Positions 34,787 through 43,624 of a stretch of DNA of 64,000 nucleotides are shown here, one piece after another. The stretch lies in NCBI GenBank assembly GCA_943789445.1, contig CALSUC010000003.1, positions 186,001 through 250,000 on the forward strand, in the 5' to 3' direction. The notes under the pieces are model-generated. The model did no database searches, had not been told where the DNA came from, and saw only the letters and a list, made by a program, of their open reading frames with translations. The first letter of the stretch is position 1. Each line of letters begins with the position of its first letter. Made by a program: the position numbers and the translations under genes. The DNA comes from UBA4575 sp002386945 (GTDB lineage Bacteria > Pseudomonadota > Gammaproteobacteria > UBA4575).

Positions 34787-35982
34787 ATAAAGCATTCTTT
34801 TTCATAGGCACGGCCCTACTTACTTTCAGCGAGTATGCCAGCGCGCAAAAAGACTATGCCTTTGAGATTATCTTTTTCACACCTAGTGAAATCCAACGCC
34901 CCTATGAAGAACTTCCCAGCCTAGAACCTGTGCCCGCCCTGGCAAAGGGTATTGATTTAGATGCATTACGCGCCCTACTGCTTAAACGATCGGAACAACA
35001 GCTGTTTAAAGATATCAGCGAGCTACAACAGCAACCTGCCAATATAGAATTATCTGATACAGAAATCGAAGAACTTACAGACACTGGCCTTACGCTAATG
35101 CCACTCAGTAGTAACACACCTCTACTGCATGAATTACCTATAAACAGTCTATCGCCTACCACTAATAATGCTAAACAAAGCCTTATGATTGGCACGTTGT
35201 CTGAATTAGAGATAACCCCAGCAGCAGGTATTTCTACTGCCATTGTCGAACTGCTGCCGATAGACTTAGCCCAGAATTTTGATGTCGCTTTACCCAAATT
35301 AGACGCCAGTGAGGCTTTTACTCAATGGTTACCACTAGGTAGTAACGATTTACAGTTAGCTGATCTAATAACCAAGCTAGAAAAAAAAGCGGGTTACCGC
35401 GTCCTGCATCATATGGCTTGGCGACAGCCTGCAAGTAATGCCAGTAATAGTAAGGCCATTGCAGTACATGCAGGGTTTCGTTACCAACATAAGGCCGACC
35501 AACCTGAGGTGATTAATGCTGAGCCTCTATCCGACACTATTTTAGAGGCGCAGAAGATTGATATGCCTAAGCCCCCCGAAGTCATCAGCATTGCCTTGAA
35601 AGAAATTCAACCAATCGATTTTGATGCTGTAGGGCACGCTGGTCTATTACAGAAAAGCTTCAACGAGCTGAGTGAGCTAGCGACCATAACGACAGACCCT
35701 GACGTCATATATGAATTAGAAGGTAGCTTAAAAGTTGAGGTGGGACGTTATCTACATCTATACACCGACCTGGTGTTCAGAATCGAGCAGGTAGAAAGCA
35801 ATAGTGAGGAGCACGCCTTGCGCTGCATGCCAGCTATGGACGATTTTCGTATTAAAAACCACCATCGCATGCGTAGTCGCCAAGTCTATTATATCGATCA
35901 CCCAATGCTAGGGATTTTAGTCCAAGCGACTCCAATCAGTGCACCTAAGCCAGAGCAATTACCACAAGAGTCAGTTAATTAA
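34783..35982 (+). CDS. csiV: CsiV-family protein (cell-wall associated)
   Basis: A 399-residue secreted protein with a signal peptide (FFIGTALLTFSEYASAQ) and the family features: YAFEIIFFTPSEIQRPYEE after the signal, a central YRVLHHMAWRQPA motif, and the C-terminal GRYLHLYTDLVF ... RRSRQVYYIDHPMLGILVQ-like region. CsiV was described in Pseudomonas as a small inhibitor-like or peptidoglycan-binding envelope protein; the role is not well settled. The mfd-csiV coupling (four-base overlap) is conserved in gammaproteobacteria and supports the call. Confidence 0.82.
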   Translation: MNKAFFFIGTALLTFSEYASAQKDYAFEIIFFTPSEIQRPYEELPSLEPVPALAKGIDLDALRALLLKRSEQQLFKDISELQQQPANIELSDTEIEELTDTGLTLMPLSSNTPLLHELPINSLSPTTNNAKQSLMIGTLSELEITPAAGISTAIVELLPIDLAQNFDVALPKLDASEAFTQWLPLGSNDLQLADLITKLEKKAGYRVLHHMAWRQPASNASNSKAIAVHAGFRYQHKADQPEVINAEPLSDTILEAQKIDMPKPPEVISIALKEIQPIDFDAVGHAGLLQKSFNELSELATITTDPDVIYELEGSLKVEVGRYLHLYTDLVFRIEQVESNSEEHALRCMPAMDDFRIKNHHRMRSRQVYYIDHPMLGILVQATPISAPKPEQLPQESVN

Positions 35983-36012
35983 ACAAGCTGCCTAGTCATA
36001 ACTAGCAATGGT

Positions 36013-36756
36013 TTAACTCGCCTGCAGCAGACCACCGATCAATGCTTGTACCTTCTTTGTTGCTGCCTGCGTACACTGCATAATCAGCTCCATTGTAATC
36101 TCTTCTTGACTGCGACCAGCCGCCCAATTAACCGACATGGCGCAGTGTGCATAAGCCATATCCAGCTCACGTGCTAACGCTGCCTCAGGCATTCCCGTCA
36201 TACCTACAATATCGCAGCCATCACGTTCTAGCCGATTGATCTCAGCCGCACTTTCTAGCCTTGGCCCCTGTGTTGCGGCATAACAGCCTCCATCATAGCA
36301 ATCCAAATTCATGCTAACGCTGGCAGCCATTAGACTTTGCCGAAGCGCTTCATCATAGGGCTGTGAAAAATCGATATGTTTAACCTGCTGTAGATCCTGC
36401 TCAAAAAAGGTATGTGGACGACCATAGGTGTAATCAATGACCTGTTCTGGAATAACTAAGCGAGTGGGATAGATATCGGTATGAATCGAGCCCACTGCAG
36501 CCACTGCAACGATGGATTTAATATCCTTCTCTCGTAATGCCCAGAGGTTTGCACGGTAGTTAATCATATGCGGTGGAATGGTATGGCCTGAGCCATGCCG
36601 TGGAATAAAGATCACCTCACAGTCAGCGTATTCACCATGACTGATAGGGCCTGAAGGTGTGCCATAGGGTGTTCGCACCACTTCTTGTTTAATGATTTTA
36701 AGCCCAGGAAATGACTTTAATCCAGTGCCACCAATAATTGCGATCTTTGCGCTCAT
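36013..36756 (-). CDS. mtnP: S-methyl-5'-thioinosine phosphorylase
   Basis: Purine nucleoside phosphorylase-family enzyme, 247 residues, with IIGGTGLKSFPG, the IPRHGSGHTIPPHMINYRANL block, GCYAATQGPRLESAAEI and DIVGMTGMPEA. In Pseudomonas the homologue at this locus (near nagZ) prefers methylthioinosine over methylthioadenosine. MTAP activity is an alternative. It overlaps hpt by four bases; the hypoxanthine it releases is the substrate of that neighbour. Confidence 0.88.
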   Translation of the reverse strand: MSAKIAIIGGTGLKSFPGLKIIKQEVVRTPYGTPSGPISHGEYADCEVIFIPRHGSGHTIPPHMINYRANLWALREKDIKSIVAVAAVGSIHTDIYPTRLVIPEQVIDYTYGRPHTFFEQDLQQVKHIDFSQPYDEALRQSLMAASVSMNLDCYDGGCYAATQGPRLESAAEINRLERDGCDIVGMTGMPEAALARELDMAYAHCAMSVNWAAGRSQEEITMELIMQCTQAATKKVQALIGGLLQAS

Positions 36757-37310
36757 ACTTCTCTCAATGCGTAGATATCGGCTAAGTCTCTAAAATACCC
36801 TTGATAATCCATACCATAGCCGTAGACATAACGATCAGCTACTTCTAAGCCGATCACATCAGGCATCAAGGCATGTTTACGTTGCTGCTTATGTTTATAC
36901 AGTAGCACTGCACTGAAGATCTGTTTGGCCCCCTGCGCTTTACAATACGAGACCAGTTCCTGCAGCGTTTCGCCTTCATCAAAGATGTCATCCACCAGCA
37001 AGACCGTTTCGCCAGCTAAGGCATGTTGTGGCTGCTTATGCCAATGCAATTGCCCACCCACAGTCTTATCTTGGTAACGCGCAACTTGAAGATAGTCCAA
37101 GCGACTGTATGTCTTAAGTGCACGGATTAAGTCCGCAGTCAGTGGCATGCCGCCATTCATCACTGCAATGATAATAGGCCGAGTGCCAGCCAATAATTGA
37201 TCTGTTGCAGTGGCCATTTGCATCACTGCAGCTGCGATCTCTGCTTGCGTATAGATCAGATCAGAGTCATTCAGAATCTGCTGCAAGTCTTCCTGATTCG
37301 GCGTTGCCAT
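36753..37310 (-). CDS. hpt: Hypoxanthine-guanine phosphoribosyltransferase
   Basis: Purine salvage enzyme of about 185 residues converting hypoxanthine or guanine plus PRPP to the nucleotides. The PRPP-binding motif VLLVDDIFDEGETLQE, IIAVMNGGMPLTADL, and the C-terminal EVADRYVYGYGMDYQGYFR segment define the family. The start is set at ATG 37310 (MATPNQED); in-frame starts upstream to 37328 add up to six residues. It is coupled to mtnP. Confidence 0.92.
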   Translation of the reverse strand: MATPNQEDLQQILNDSDLIYTQAEIAAAVMQMATATDQLLAGTRPIIIAVMNGGMPLTADLIRALKTYSRLDYLQVARYQDKTVGGQLHWHKQPQHALAGETVLLVDDIFDEGETLQELVSYCKAQGAKQIFSAVLLYKHKQQRKHALMPDVIGLEVADRYVYGYGMDYQGYFRDLADIYALREV

Positions 37311-37328
37311 AACCATCCGTCTTAACAC

Positions 37329-38456
37329 TTACGCTTGCGTTGACGGTTGTATCGCTAAGCCTTTGATCGCTGCACTCTCTTCAACGTAGAGTGAACGTGA
37401 TGGAAAGGCCATTTCTGCATCATGTTGATCAATAATGTCAGCAATCTGTAGTAAGACGTCTTGCTTAATCTGGTGGAAATGCACCCAGTCAGTGGTTTTG
37501 GTAAAGGTATAGACCATGAAGTCGACTGAAGACGCACTAAATTCAATGAAGTTCACAATCAGTGTTTGTGTTTGATCAATCTCTTTATGGTTACGTAGCA
37601 TCTGCGTGACTGCAGTGACAATCGCATCCATCTGCTTGATGTCTGCATAACGCAATCCAATGCTTTCATAGATTCGACGGTTTGACATACGTGATGCATT
37701 TTCAACGGCAATTGAAGCAAATACTGAATTTGGTACGTAGATAGGTCGCTTATCAAATGAGCGGATAACGGTTAGACGCCAACCAATATTTTCAACGATA
37801 CCTTCGATCTCACGATCTGGAGAACGTATCCAGTCACCTTCACTAAAAGGACGATCCAAGTAGATTGTCAGGGCACCGAAAAAGTTAGCCAGCAGATCTT
37901 TTGCTGCAAAACCAATTGCGATGCCGCCAATACCACCAAACGCCATCACACCAGAGACACTAAAGCCGAGTGTCTGCATGACGATCAATACCGTCGTTAT
38001 GATAACGGCAGTACGCAGTAGTTTACCGACAGCACGCATGGTTGTGGCATCAGCGCCTGTGCCCTTTTCTTTGGCTAGCTGAATGCTGGCTTGTTGTACG
38101 CCAGAAATAAAGACGACCAAACCCCAGGCTAGCGTAATAACAATAAAGACATGACGTACCGTACCGACTAAATCGATCAGCCCACTCGCATTGTCTTGAT
38201 TGGTAATCTCAATCGCAAAGGAAATACCAACAATTAGAATGAGATAATTAACACGAGTGCGCAAAGCACCAACTAAGGCATCATCCCAGGGATTACTCGT
38301 CTTAGTCGCACGCAGCGCTAGCTTTGTTATCAGATGACGTGCAATCAGTGATACCGTCAAAACCAGCAAGACGATGACGAAGACTTCATAAACCCATAAG
38401 CTGACGCCCCCAAATTCGAAGAAGTTAATCAGTGGGTCTATTAATAGTTCTTTCAT
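37329..38456 (-). CDS. MscS-family mechanosensitive channel
   Basis: Inner-membrane channel of 375 residues relieving osmotic stress. About four or five hydrophobic helices precede the pore-lining and beta domain motif GIAIGFAAKDLLANFFGAL, then LDRPFSEGDWI and the RSFDKRPIYVPNSVF segment typical of MscS. A cytoplasmic alpha/beta domain forms the C-terminus. It lies between nagZ (three bases upstream) and hpt on one strand, probably a common transcript. Confidence 0.92.
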   Translation of the reverse strand: MKELLIDPLINFFEFGGVSLWVYEVFVIVLLVLTVSLIARHLITKLALRATKTSNPWDDALVGALRTRVNYLILIVGISFAIEITNQDNASGLIDLVGTVRHVFIVITLAWGLVVFISGVQQASIQLAKEKGTGADATTMRAVGKLLRTAVIITTVLIVMQTLGFSVSGVMAFGGIGGIAIGFAAKDLLANFFGALTIYLDRPFSEGDWIRSPDREIEGIVENIGWRLTVIRSFDKRPIYVPNSVFASIAVENASRMSNRRIYESIGLRYADIKQMDAIVTAVTQMLRNHKEIDQTQTLIVNFIEFSASSVDFMVYTFTKTTDWVHFHQIKQDVLLQIADIIDQHDAEMAFPSRSLYVEESAAIKGLAIQPSTQA

Positions 38457-38459
38457 TAC

Positions 38460-39500
38460 TTAAGGCTCCAAATTAAGGGATAAGCTTTCATTTTTCCCTA
38501 GGTCATCTATCCATGTGTCTAAAACCAATCGTGCTTCTGCTGTCAATGGTTTGGCAGTACGTCCATGGTAGCGCGCCAAGCGTAATTGCGAGGCTGGCAC
38601 ATTGTAATCATTCAAATAGTCTAGTGCAGTAGGTACATCTTGTGGCCTGTTACAAATCAGCAGCATGTCACTACCCGCCTCTAGCGCCTGCTCTAAACGA
38701 AATTCTATCGATCCCTGTGCAAGTGCACCCTGCATACTCAGATCATCACTAAAGATAACACCTTGAAATGATAGCTGTTGCCGTAGAATTTTTTTCAACC
38801 AAATCGGTGAAAGGCTTGCAGGTTTACTGTCCACCGCTTGATAGATCACATGGCTACTCATGACACCAGCTAATTCATTTGCGATGAGACGCTGAAAAGG
38901 CACAATATCCGCATTCCAAATTTCAGCTTCCGAGCGCATATCTATCGACACTTCAGTATGGGTATCCGCCTTAACACCGCCATGACCAGGAAAATGTTTA
39001 GCCACACTTTCCATACCACCTTCACGCAAACCTGATTGGAAGCTAATAGCTAAACGTGACAGGGCATCAATATCACTATGGAATGCACGATCACCAATCA
39101 CTGCACTCAGCCCATAATCAATATCTACCACCGGCGCGAAACTCAGGTCGATACCAATCTCACGCAGCTCACAGGCTAGTTGTTGTGCAAACAGATGGCT
39201 TAAGCGCACTGCAGTGGCCGCATCTTGGTCAAAGGTATGGCCTAGGTTACGTAGTGGAGGAAATGCAGTAAATCCTTCACGCAGCCGTTGAACACGACCA
39301 CCCTCTTGATCAATAGCAACCAGCAGTCGTGGTGCCTTAATCGTATGTATCTCTGCGACTAAATCCTTAAATTGGTTTTTATCGACATAATTACGTGTAA
39401 ATAAAATAACGCCACCGACAGCAGAGTGCTCCAGCCAAGCTCGTTCCTGTGGGCTAATTTCAGTTCCTGCCAGGTCAATCATTAACGGACCGATAGTCAT
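38460..39500 (-). CDS. nagZ: Beta-N-acetylhexosaminidase NagZ
   Basis: Cytoplasmic glycosidase of family GH3 that removes GlcNAc from recycled muropeptides. Motifs: GVILFTRNYVDKNQ, AIDQEGGRVQRLR, the KHFPGHGGVKADTHTE signature with the catalytic His loop, and the nucleophile aspartate in FSDDLSMQGA. ATG at 39500 is preferred; a GTG at 39509 would add three residues. The product is about 346 residues. It heads the nagZ-mscS-hpt-mtnP run. Confidence 0.95.
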   Translation of the reverse strand: MTIGPLMIDLAGTEISPQERAWLEHSAVGGVILFTRNYVDKNQFKDLVAEIHTIKAPRLLVAIDQEGGRVQRLREGFTAFPPLRNLGHTFDQDAATAVRLSHLFAQQLACELREIGIDLSFAPVVDIDYGLSAVIGDRAFHSDIDALSRLAISFQSGLREGGMESVAKHFPGHGGVKADTHTEVSIDMRSEAEIWNADIVPFQRLIANELAGVMSSHVIYQAVDSKPASLSPIWLKKILRQQLSFQGVIFSDDLSMQGALAQGSIEFRLEQALEAGSDMLLICNRPQDVPTALDYLNDYNVPASQLRLARYHGRTAKPLTAEARLVLDTWIDDLGKNESLSLNLEP

Positions 39501-39650
39501 AGTATTCACTCAAAGGTGGCGTGATTAAGTCAAGTTGGCTGTCGCAGTCCAAATAGAGTGGCTGCCTTCATTCATGTCCAATAATGCTACAACAGAAGGC
39601 AGTTTTGTATTAGTTTATTGCGTTTAAGACTGGCTTAAGCCAATGAAATT

Positions 39651-39674
39651 AAAAAAGGGCATTTAGTAATGCCC
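39651..39674 (-). terminator. Rho-independent terminator upstream of nagZ, minus strand
   Basis: Inverted repeat GGGCAT / ATGCCC (39657-39662, 39669-39674), extended by one T-A pair, with a four-base loop. On the minus strand it is followed by six T residues at 39656-39651. The only gene to its right is on the plus strand, so it must end a short minus-strand transcript or attenuate transcription entering nagZ. Confidence 0.65.
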
Positions 39675-39830
39675 TAAGAGCCCAAGAATAGGCAGAGAAT
39701 AACAACACGCAGGAACTAAATTGATTACAATGTGTGCTGTTCAAGCTTATTAGTGGCAGATTTAATGCCAAAAAAATATAACTATAAAAAACAATAGCTT
39801 AGCAATCGCCCCATCGTATTAGAGGCGTTT
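39651..39830 (-). ncRNA. Candidate small RNA or nagZ leader
   Basis: Inferred from an orphan minus-strand terminator about 150 bases upstream of the nagZ start, with no ORF between it and zapE. The right boundary is not determined; an AT-rich stretch at about 39770-39800 could hold a promoter (for example a TATAGT-like box in a run of T/A), but spacing to any -35 is poor. It could equally be an attenuated leader of nagZ. No known RNA family was recognised. Confidence 0.25.
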
Positions 39831-39952
39831 AATCTGTCATAAATGTTACCTATCGGCACAATTGATCTAAGTTAGTACAGTGGTTAGAGCATTACTCTTA
39901 GACGCAAGAAGCGTTGTCTTAAAGCAACAGCCAACTAATTTTTAAAATACTT

Positions 39953-41053
39953 ATGCCAAAGATTCGTTACCAAAAAGACCTACAGTCGGAAGAATTCAAC
40001 CCCGACCCAGCACAACTGCTAGTGGTAGAGCATTTAGATGCCTTAGAACAAACCTTACTGAGTAAACCAGCAAGTAAGATTGGTATTGCTGCGCGCGTAA
40101 AGACCCTATTCGGTAAGAAAGAAGCCCCTACTCATGCTATTCGTGGGCTCTATATCTATGGCACGGTGGGTCGCGGCAAGACTTACCTAATGGATCTGTT
40201 TTATGACTGCTTACCGCCTGAAGAAAAAATGCGCATGCATTTCCATCGCTTCATGCATGAAATCCATCATCGACTAAATCAGGTCAAGAATGAAAAAGAA
40301 CCACTCCAGTTAGTCGCTAATCATTTTCGCAAACGTACACGCATACTTTGTTTGGATGAATTATTTGTCGCAGATATAGGTGATGCCATGCTCCTCTCTG
40401 GCTTGTTAACCGCCATGTTTGAAAGTGGCATAACCTTGGTCACAACCAGTAACTGCACTCCTGATAACTTATATAAAGACGGCTTACAACGTGCCCGCTT
40501 TCTACCTGCCATAGAATTACTCAAGAATAATACTAACGTAGTTGAACTCGGTGGGAACACCGATCATCGTTTGCAGTTTTTACAACAGGCCGACATCTAT
40601 CACTACCCATTAGACGAGGATGCTGAGCAGGTGATGCTAGATAACTTCCATCACATTGCACCGGATGCAGGTAAAGAAAATGAGCTACTTGAAATTGAAG
40701 AGCGCAGCATTCAAACCAAGCGCAGTGCCGATGGTGTTGTCTGGTTTGAATTTGATGAGCTGTGCAATGGCCCTCGTAGTGCTGCAGACTACATCGAGAT
40801 AGCGCGCTGCTTTAATACCGTATTAATTTCTAACCTACCTGACTTAACTGATAATAATGATATTGCCAGACGCTTTATCACTGCTATTGATGAATTCTAT
40901 GATCGTTCTGTAAAATTGGTTATTTCTGCTTCAGCAGAAGTCGATCAGCTTTATAAAGGCAAAAAACTCGCTTTTGAGTTTCAACGAACAGTCAGTCGTT
41001 TGATTGAAATGCGTTCGAAAGAATACTTGGCAAAAGAACACAAATCCCTGTGA
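39953..41053 (+). CDS. zapE: Cell division protein ZapE (AFG1-like ATPase)
   Basis: AAA-type ATPase (366 residues) that associates with the Z-ring under stress. Walker A is YGTVGRGKTYLMD, followed by HFHRFMHEIHHRL, Walker B LCLDELFVADIGDAM, and the TSNCTPDNLYKDGLQR and FQRTVSRLIEM segments that characterise the family. Normal length. The next gene is mdh after 53 bases on the same strand. Confidence 0.94.
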   Translation: MPKIRYQKDLQSEEFNPDPAQLLVVEHLDALEQTLLSKPASKIGIAARVKTLFGKKEAPTHAIRGLYIYGTVGRGKTYLMDLFYDCLPPEEKMRMHFHRFMHEIHHRLNQVKNEKEPLQLVANHFRKRTRILCLDELFVADIGDAMLLSGLLTAMFESGITLVTTSNCTPDNLYKDGLQRARFLPAIELLKNNTNVVELGGNTDHRLQFLQQADIYHYPLDEDAEQVMLDNFHHIAPDAGKENELLEIEERSIQTKRSADGVVWFEFDELCNGPRSAADYIEIARCFNTVLISNLPDLTDNNDIARRFITAIDEFYDRSVKLVISASAEVDQLYKGKKLAFEFQRTVSRLIEMRSKEYLAKEHKSL

Positions 41054-41106
41054 CATAACTGCGCTAATTCGCTATGATTAGTTTAATATTTTTACCTTAG
41101 AGAAGT

Positions 41107-42090
41107 ATGAAAAAACCAGTAACAGTTGCGATAACTGGCACCGCTGGAAACATCGGTTATGCCATTGCGTTTCGCATTGCATCCGGCGGCCTATTCGGCC
41201 CCGATCAACCAGTCAACTTACACCTTATTGAAATCGAGCCTGCTCTAGGAGCGCTTGAGGGTGTCGTAATGGAACTGCATGACTGTGCCTTCCCTACTCT
41301 GAATAATGTCGTCGCAACCGCTGATTTAGATACCGGCTTTGCAGATGCCGATTATGTCTTCCTGATTGGTTCAAGACCGCGTTCAAAAGGTATGGAGCGA
41401 CAAGACCTATTACTAGCTAATGGCTCTATATTTAAGCCTCAGGGTGCAGCAATAGATCGAAGTGCCAGCAAAGATGTCCGCGTCCTAGTGGTTGGCAACC
41501 CCGCCAATACTAATGCCTTAATCGCTTTACATAACGCACCAAATTTAGCGCCTACACAAGTCTCATCAATGATGCGCTTAGACCATAATCGCGCAATCAA
41601 CAAATTATCTAGGCAGCTGAAAGTCCAGCCCAATATTATTAAAAATATGACCGTTTGGGGGAATCATTCGACAACTCAATTCCCTGACCTACAACACTGC
41701 ACGGTAGACGGCAAAGCCTCAGCTGATCTAGTCGATCAAGATTGGTATCGCAGTGAATATATTTATAAGATTCAACATCGTGGTGCGCAGATCATCGAAG
41801 CACGCGGTGCCTCTTCCGCAGCTTCTGCCGCCTCCGCTGCAATCGATCATATGCGTAACTGGGCCTTAGGCACAGATCCATCGAGCTGGGTTAGCATGGG
41901 TGTTATGACGGATGGTAGTTACTATGATGTAGGCAAGAATTTAATCTTCTCTTTCCCTGTCCGTTGTAAAGATCACAGTTTTGAAATTGTTGATGGCCTT
42001 AGCCTAGATGATTATTCAATGGGCATGATTCGAGCCTCAGAAAAAGAACTGATCAAAGAACGCGACATGGTTCTTGATCTACTGCGTTAA
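41107..42090 (+). CDS. mdh: Malate dehydrogenase
   Basis: NAD-dependent malate/oxaloacetate enzyme of the citric acid cycle, 327 residues. The N-terminal Rossmann motif is AITGTAGNIGYAIAF. Substrate arginines are in GSRPRSKGMERQDLL, VVGNPANTNAL binds NAD, and the catalytic histidine lies in WGNHSTTQFPD. The sequence belongs to the non-enteric type also found in betaproteobacteria. The gene ends in front of a hairpin shared with the convergent hydrolase. Confidence 0.95.
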   Translation: MKKPVTVAITGTAGNIGYAIAFRIASGGLFGPDQPVNLHLIEIEPALGALEGVVMELHDCAFPTLNNVVATADLDTGFADADYVFLIGSRPRSKGMERQDLLLANGSIFKPQGAAIDRSASKDVRVLVVGNPANTNALIALHNAPNLAPTQVSSMMRLDHNRAINKLSRQLKVQPNIIKNMTVWGNHSTTQFPDLQHCTVDGKASADLVDQDWYRSEYIYKIQHRGAQIIEARGASSAASAASAAIDHMRNWALGTDPSSWVSMGVMTDGSYYDVGKNLIFSFPVRCKDHSFEIVDGLSLDDYSMGMIRASEKELIKERDMVLDLLR

Positions 42091-42123
42091 ACCGTAGCAA
42101 TAAATATCCCTCAAAACTAAAAA

Positions 42124-42152
42124 CGGGCGGACTAAATTAATTAGGCCACCCG
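42124..42152. terminator. Bidirectional hairpin between mdh and the hydrolase gene
   Basis: CGGG-x-GG at 42124-42130 pairs with CC-x-CCCG at 42146-42152, one mismatch inside; an inner CTAA/TTAG stem extends it around a five-base loop. It lies between two convergent genes. T-runs are weak, so efficiency is uncertain. Confidence 0.5.
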
Positions 42153-42194
42153 CTTCTTATGACTACAAAATCTAGTCCATATTAAAACTGCATT

Positions 42195-43061
42195 TTAGGC
42201 AATCGAGACTCCAGCCCATTCCGTTACAAAGTCATCGATATACTCTGCAACCACATCTGGACGATCTTCTTGCACGTAATGCCCTGCACGCTCAATCACT
42301 TGGAAACGAACAGGTCCAGCAATCGCTTGCTTCAAGCGACGACCTGATTCCACTGGCATCCACGCATCATGTCGCGCCCAGCAGACCATTGTTGGACAGG
42401 TTATTTTTGAGTGATCAACATTCATCGTTTCTTCATTACTTGGTTCAGCACAAATCTTTACTAGGCTCTTAAACCCTAACAAGTCAGGGCCACGTCCCCA
42501 AAATTGCAGATAATTTTGTTTCACATTTTGATCTGTGAAAGCCATCTTGTCATAACTACCGGTGCGTAATAAGCCTGGGAAGGACGCTGCAGCCTGACCT
42601 AAGCCCATTTGCAAAGTTGCTTCATCAGCACCAACCAAGGCATTAAAGGCTTCCACTTCCAGTACTGGCCAGTAATCAAAGGCAACTGGATTGATTAAGA
42701 TCAGACGTGAAATATAGTCACAGTATTTGCTAGCAAAAATCTGACACGCACCACCACCATGGTCATGCCCAACCAAGATCACTTTACCTTTTAGATCGAG
42801 TGCTTCGATAACACCACGGATGGCTTCCGCTTGGTTAGTTAGAGTATGTTTAAAGCTATCTAGAGGCATATCTGATTGACCATAGCCAACCATATCCATC
42901 GCCAAACAGGTGTAATCATCTTTCAGATGTTCTTGCACATGTCGCCATAGACGCGCATTAGTAGGAATACCATGCACCATAAGTAAGGTCGTCTTGCCAG
43001 TACCTACCGCCTCGATATTAATAGTGAGCTCTTGCTCACCCACTTTTATCAGTTGCTTCAT
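42195..43061 (-). CDS. Alpha/beta hydrolase, haloalkane-dehalogenase-like
   Basis: A 288-residue alpha/beta-fold hydrolase. The oxyanion motif is VHGIPTN. The nucleophile elbow is GHDHGG, so the nucleophile is aspartate, as in haloalkane or haloacetate dehalogenases and epoxide hydrolases, not the serine of esterases. The likely acid is Asp in WARHDAWMP and the histidine is in RAGHYVQEDRP. ATG 43061 is preferred over ATG 43067, since the AGGAGG site lies only two bases before the first but eight before the second. The substrate is unknown. It stands alone, convergent with mdh and followed upstream by the sdh-linked genes. Confidence 0.82.
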   Translation of the reverse strand: MKQLIKVGEQELTINIEAVGTGKTTLLMVHGIPTNARLWRHVQEHLKDDYTCLAMDMVGYGQSDMPLDSFKHTLTNQAEAIRGVIEALDLKGKVILVGHDHGGGACQIFASKYCDYISRLILINPVAFDYWPVLEVEAFNALVGADEATLQMGLGQAAASFPGLLRTGSYDKMAFTDQNVKQNYLQFWGRGPDLLGFKSLVKICAEPSNEETMNVDHSKITCPTMVCWARHDAWMPVESGRRLKQAIAGPVRFQVIERAGHYVQEDRPDVVAEYIDDFVTEWAGVSIA

Positions 43062-43174
43062 TGTCATATCCTCCTAGTAATTAATCTTCTACTCTATGGT
43101 AGATCGATAGAATTTATAGCTATTTCACATTAGTATAAAAATAGAGCGTACATCTTCATATTTTCATCGGCAAC

Positions 43175-43624
43175 TCAGTCAAAGCTATGCCCCCGCCGAA
43201 GTAGGAAGCTTAACCATTTTGATAAAAAGCGATTATCTCGCCAACGCCGTAGCAGACGCTTATTTTCATATTGCGCCGAACTATCGCTACCCTGTGTGAT
43301 TCCTGGTAACACTTCAGCCTGCATCGCATCATGATAGACGCGCACTGTGAGTTGTGGATAATCCGCTGGTGCCGTCGTTTGATCGCTATTGAAATGGTAG
43401 CTCAAGATCAGTGTGTAGGTGTAGCGGCTACGCTCAATTATCTGCATATGCAGATCTAAATCAGCCGTTGAAACCGACAAATACTGCCCAACATTAGGGT
43501 TGATGTTATCGCACAACTTCCTGATTTTTCTATAATTATCCTCATAGACTTCCATCAAGCCAGCAAAGGTATTAGGCAATGGCGGTGGAATCATTGCAAC
43601 ATTAGCAGGCTCACGCATGAGCAC
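43175..43624 (-). CDS. DUF1249 family protein (YqiB-like)
   Basis: A 149-residue soluble protein resembling DUF1249/YqiB: GLMEVYEDNYRKIRKL, the LDLHMQIIERSRYTYTLILSY strand region, LTVRVYHDAMQAEVLPG, and NRFLSKWLSFLLRRGHSF at the end. The function is unknown. Here it is the last gene behind sdhCDAB-sdhE-ygfX, overlapping ygfX by 14 bases; an internal ATG at 43618 is an alternative start. Confidence 0.75.
   Translation of the reverse strand: MLMREPANVAMIPPPLPNTFAGLMEVYEDNYRKIRKLCDNINPNVGQYLSVSTADLDLHMQIIERSRYTYTLILSYHFNSDQTTAPADYPQLTVRVYHDAMQAEVLPGITQGSDSSAQYENKRLLRRWRDNRFLSKWLSFLLRRGHSFD

Larger units (their letters stand above)
39501..39952. other. 452-base gene-free region between nagZ and zapE
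   Basis: No ORF with coding character was found on either strand. The stretch is AT-rich with homopolymer A/T runs. It holds a clear minus-strand terminator at 39651-39674 (listed separately), probably the divergent promoters of nagZ and zapE, and a short tRNA-like string near 39875-39900 that does not fold into a tRNA. Confidence 0.6.

Noticed and set aside
39865..39925. tRNA-like string on the plus strand (TACAGTGGTTAGAGCA resembles a D-arm)
   Set aside because: No matching acceptor stem, anticodon stem or T-arm (GTTC-type) could be found around it, so it is most likely coincidence.
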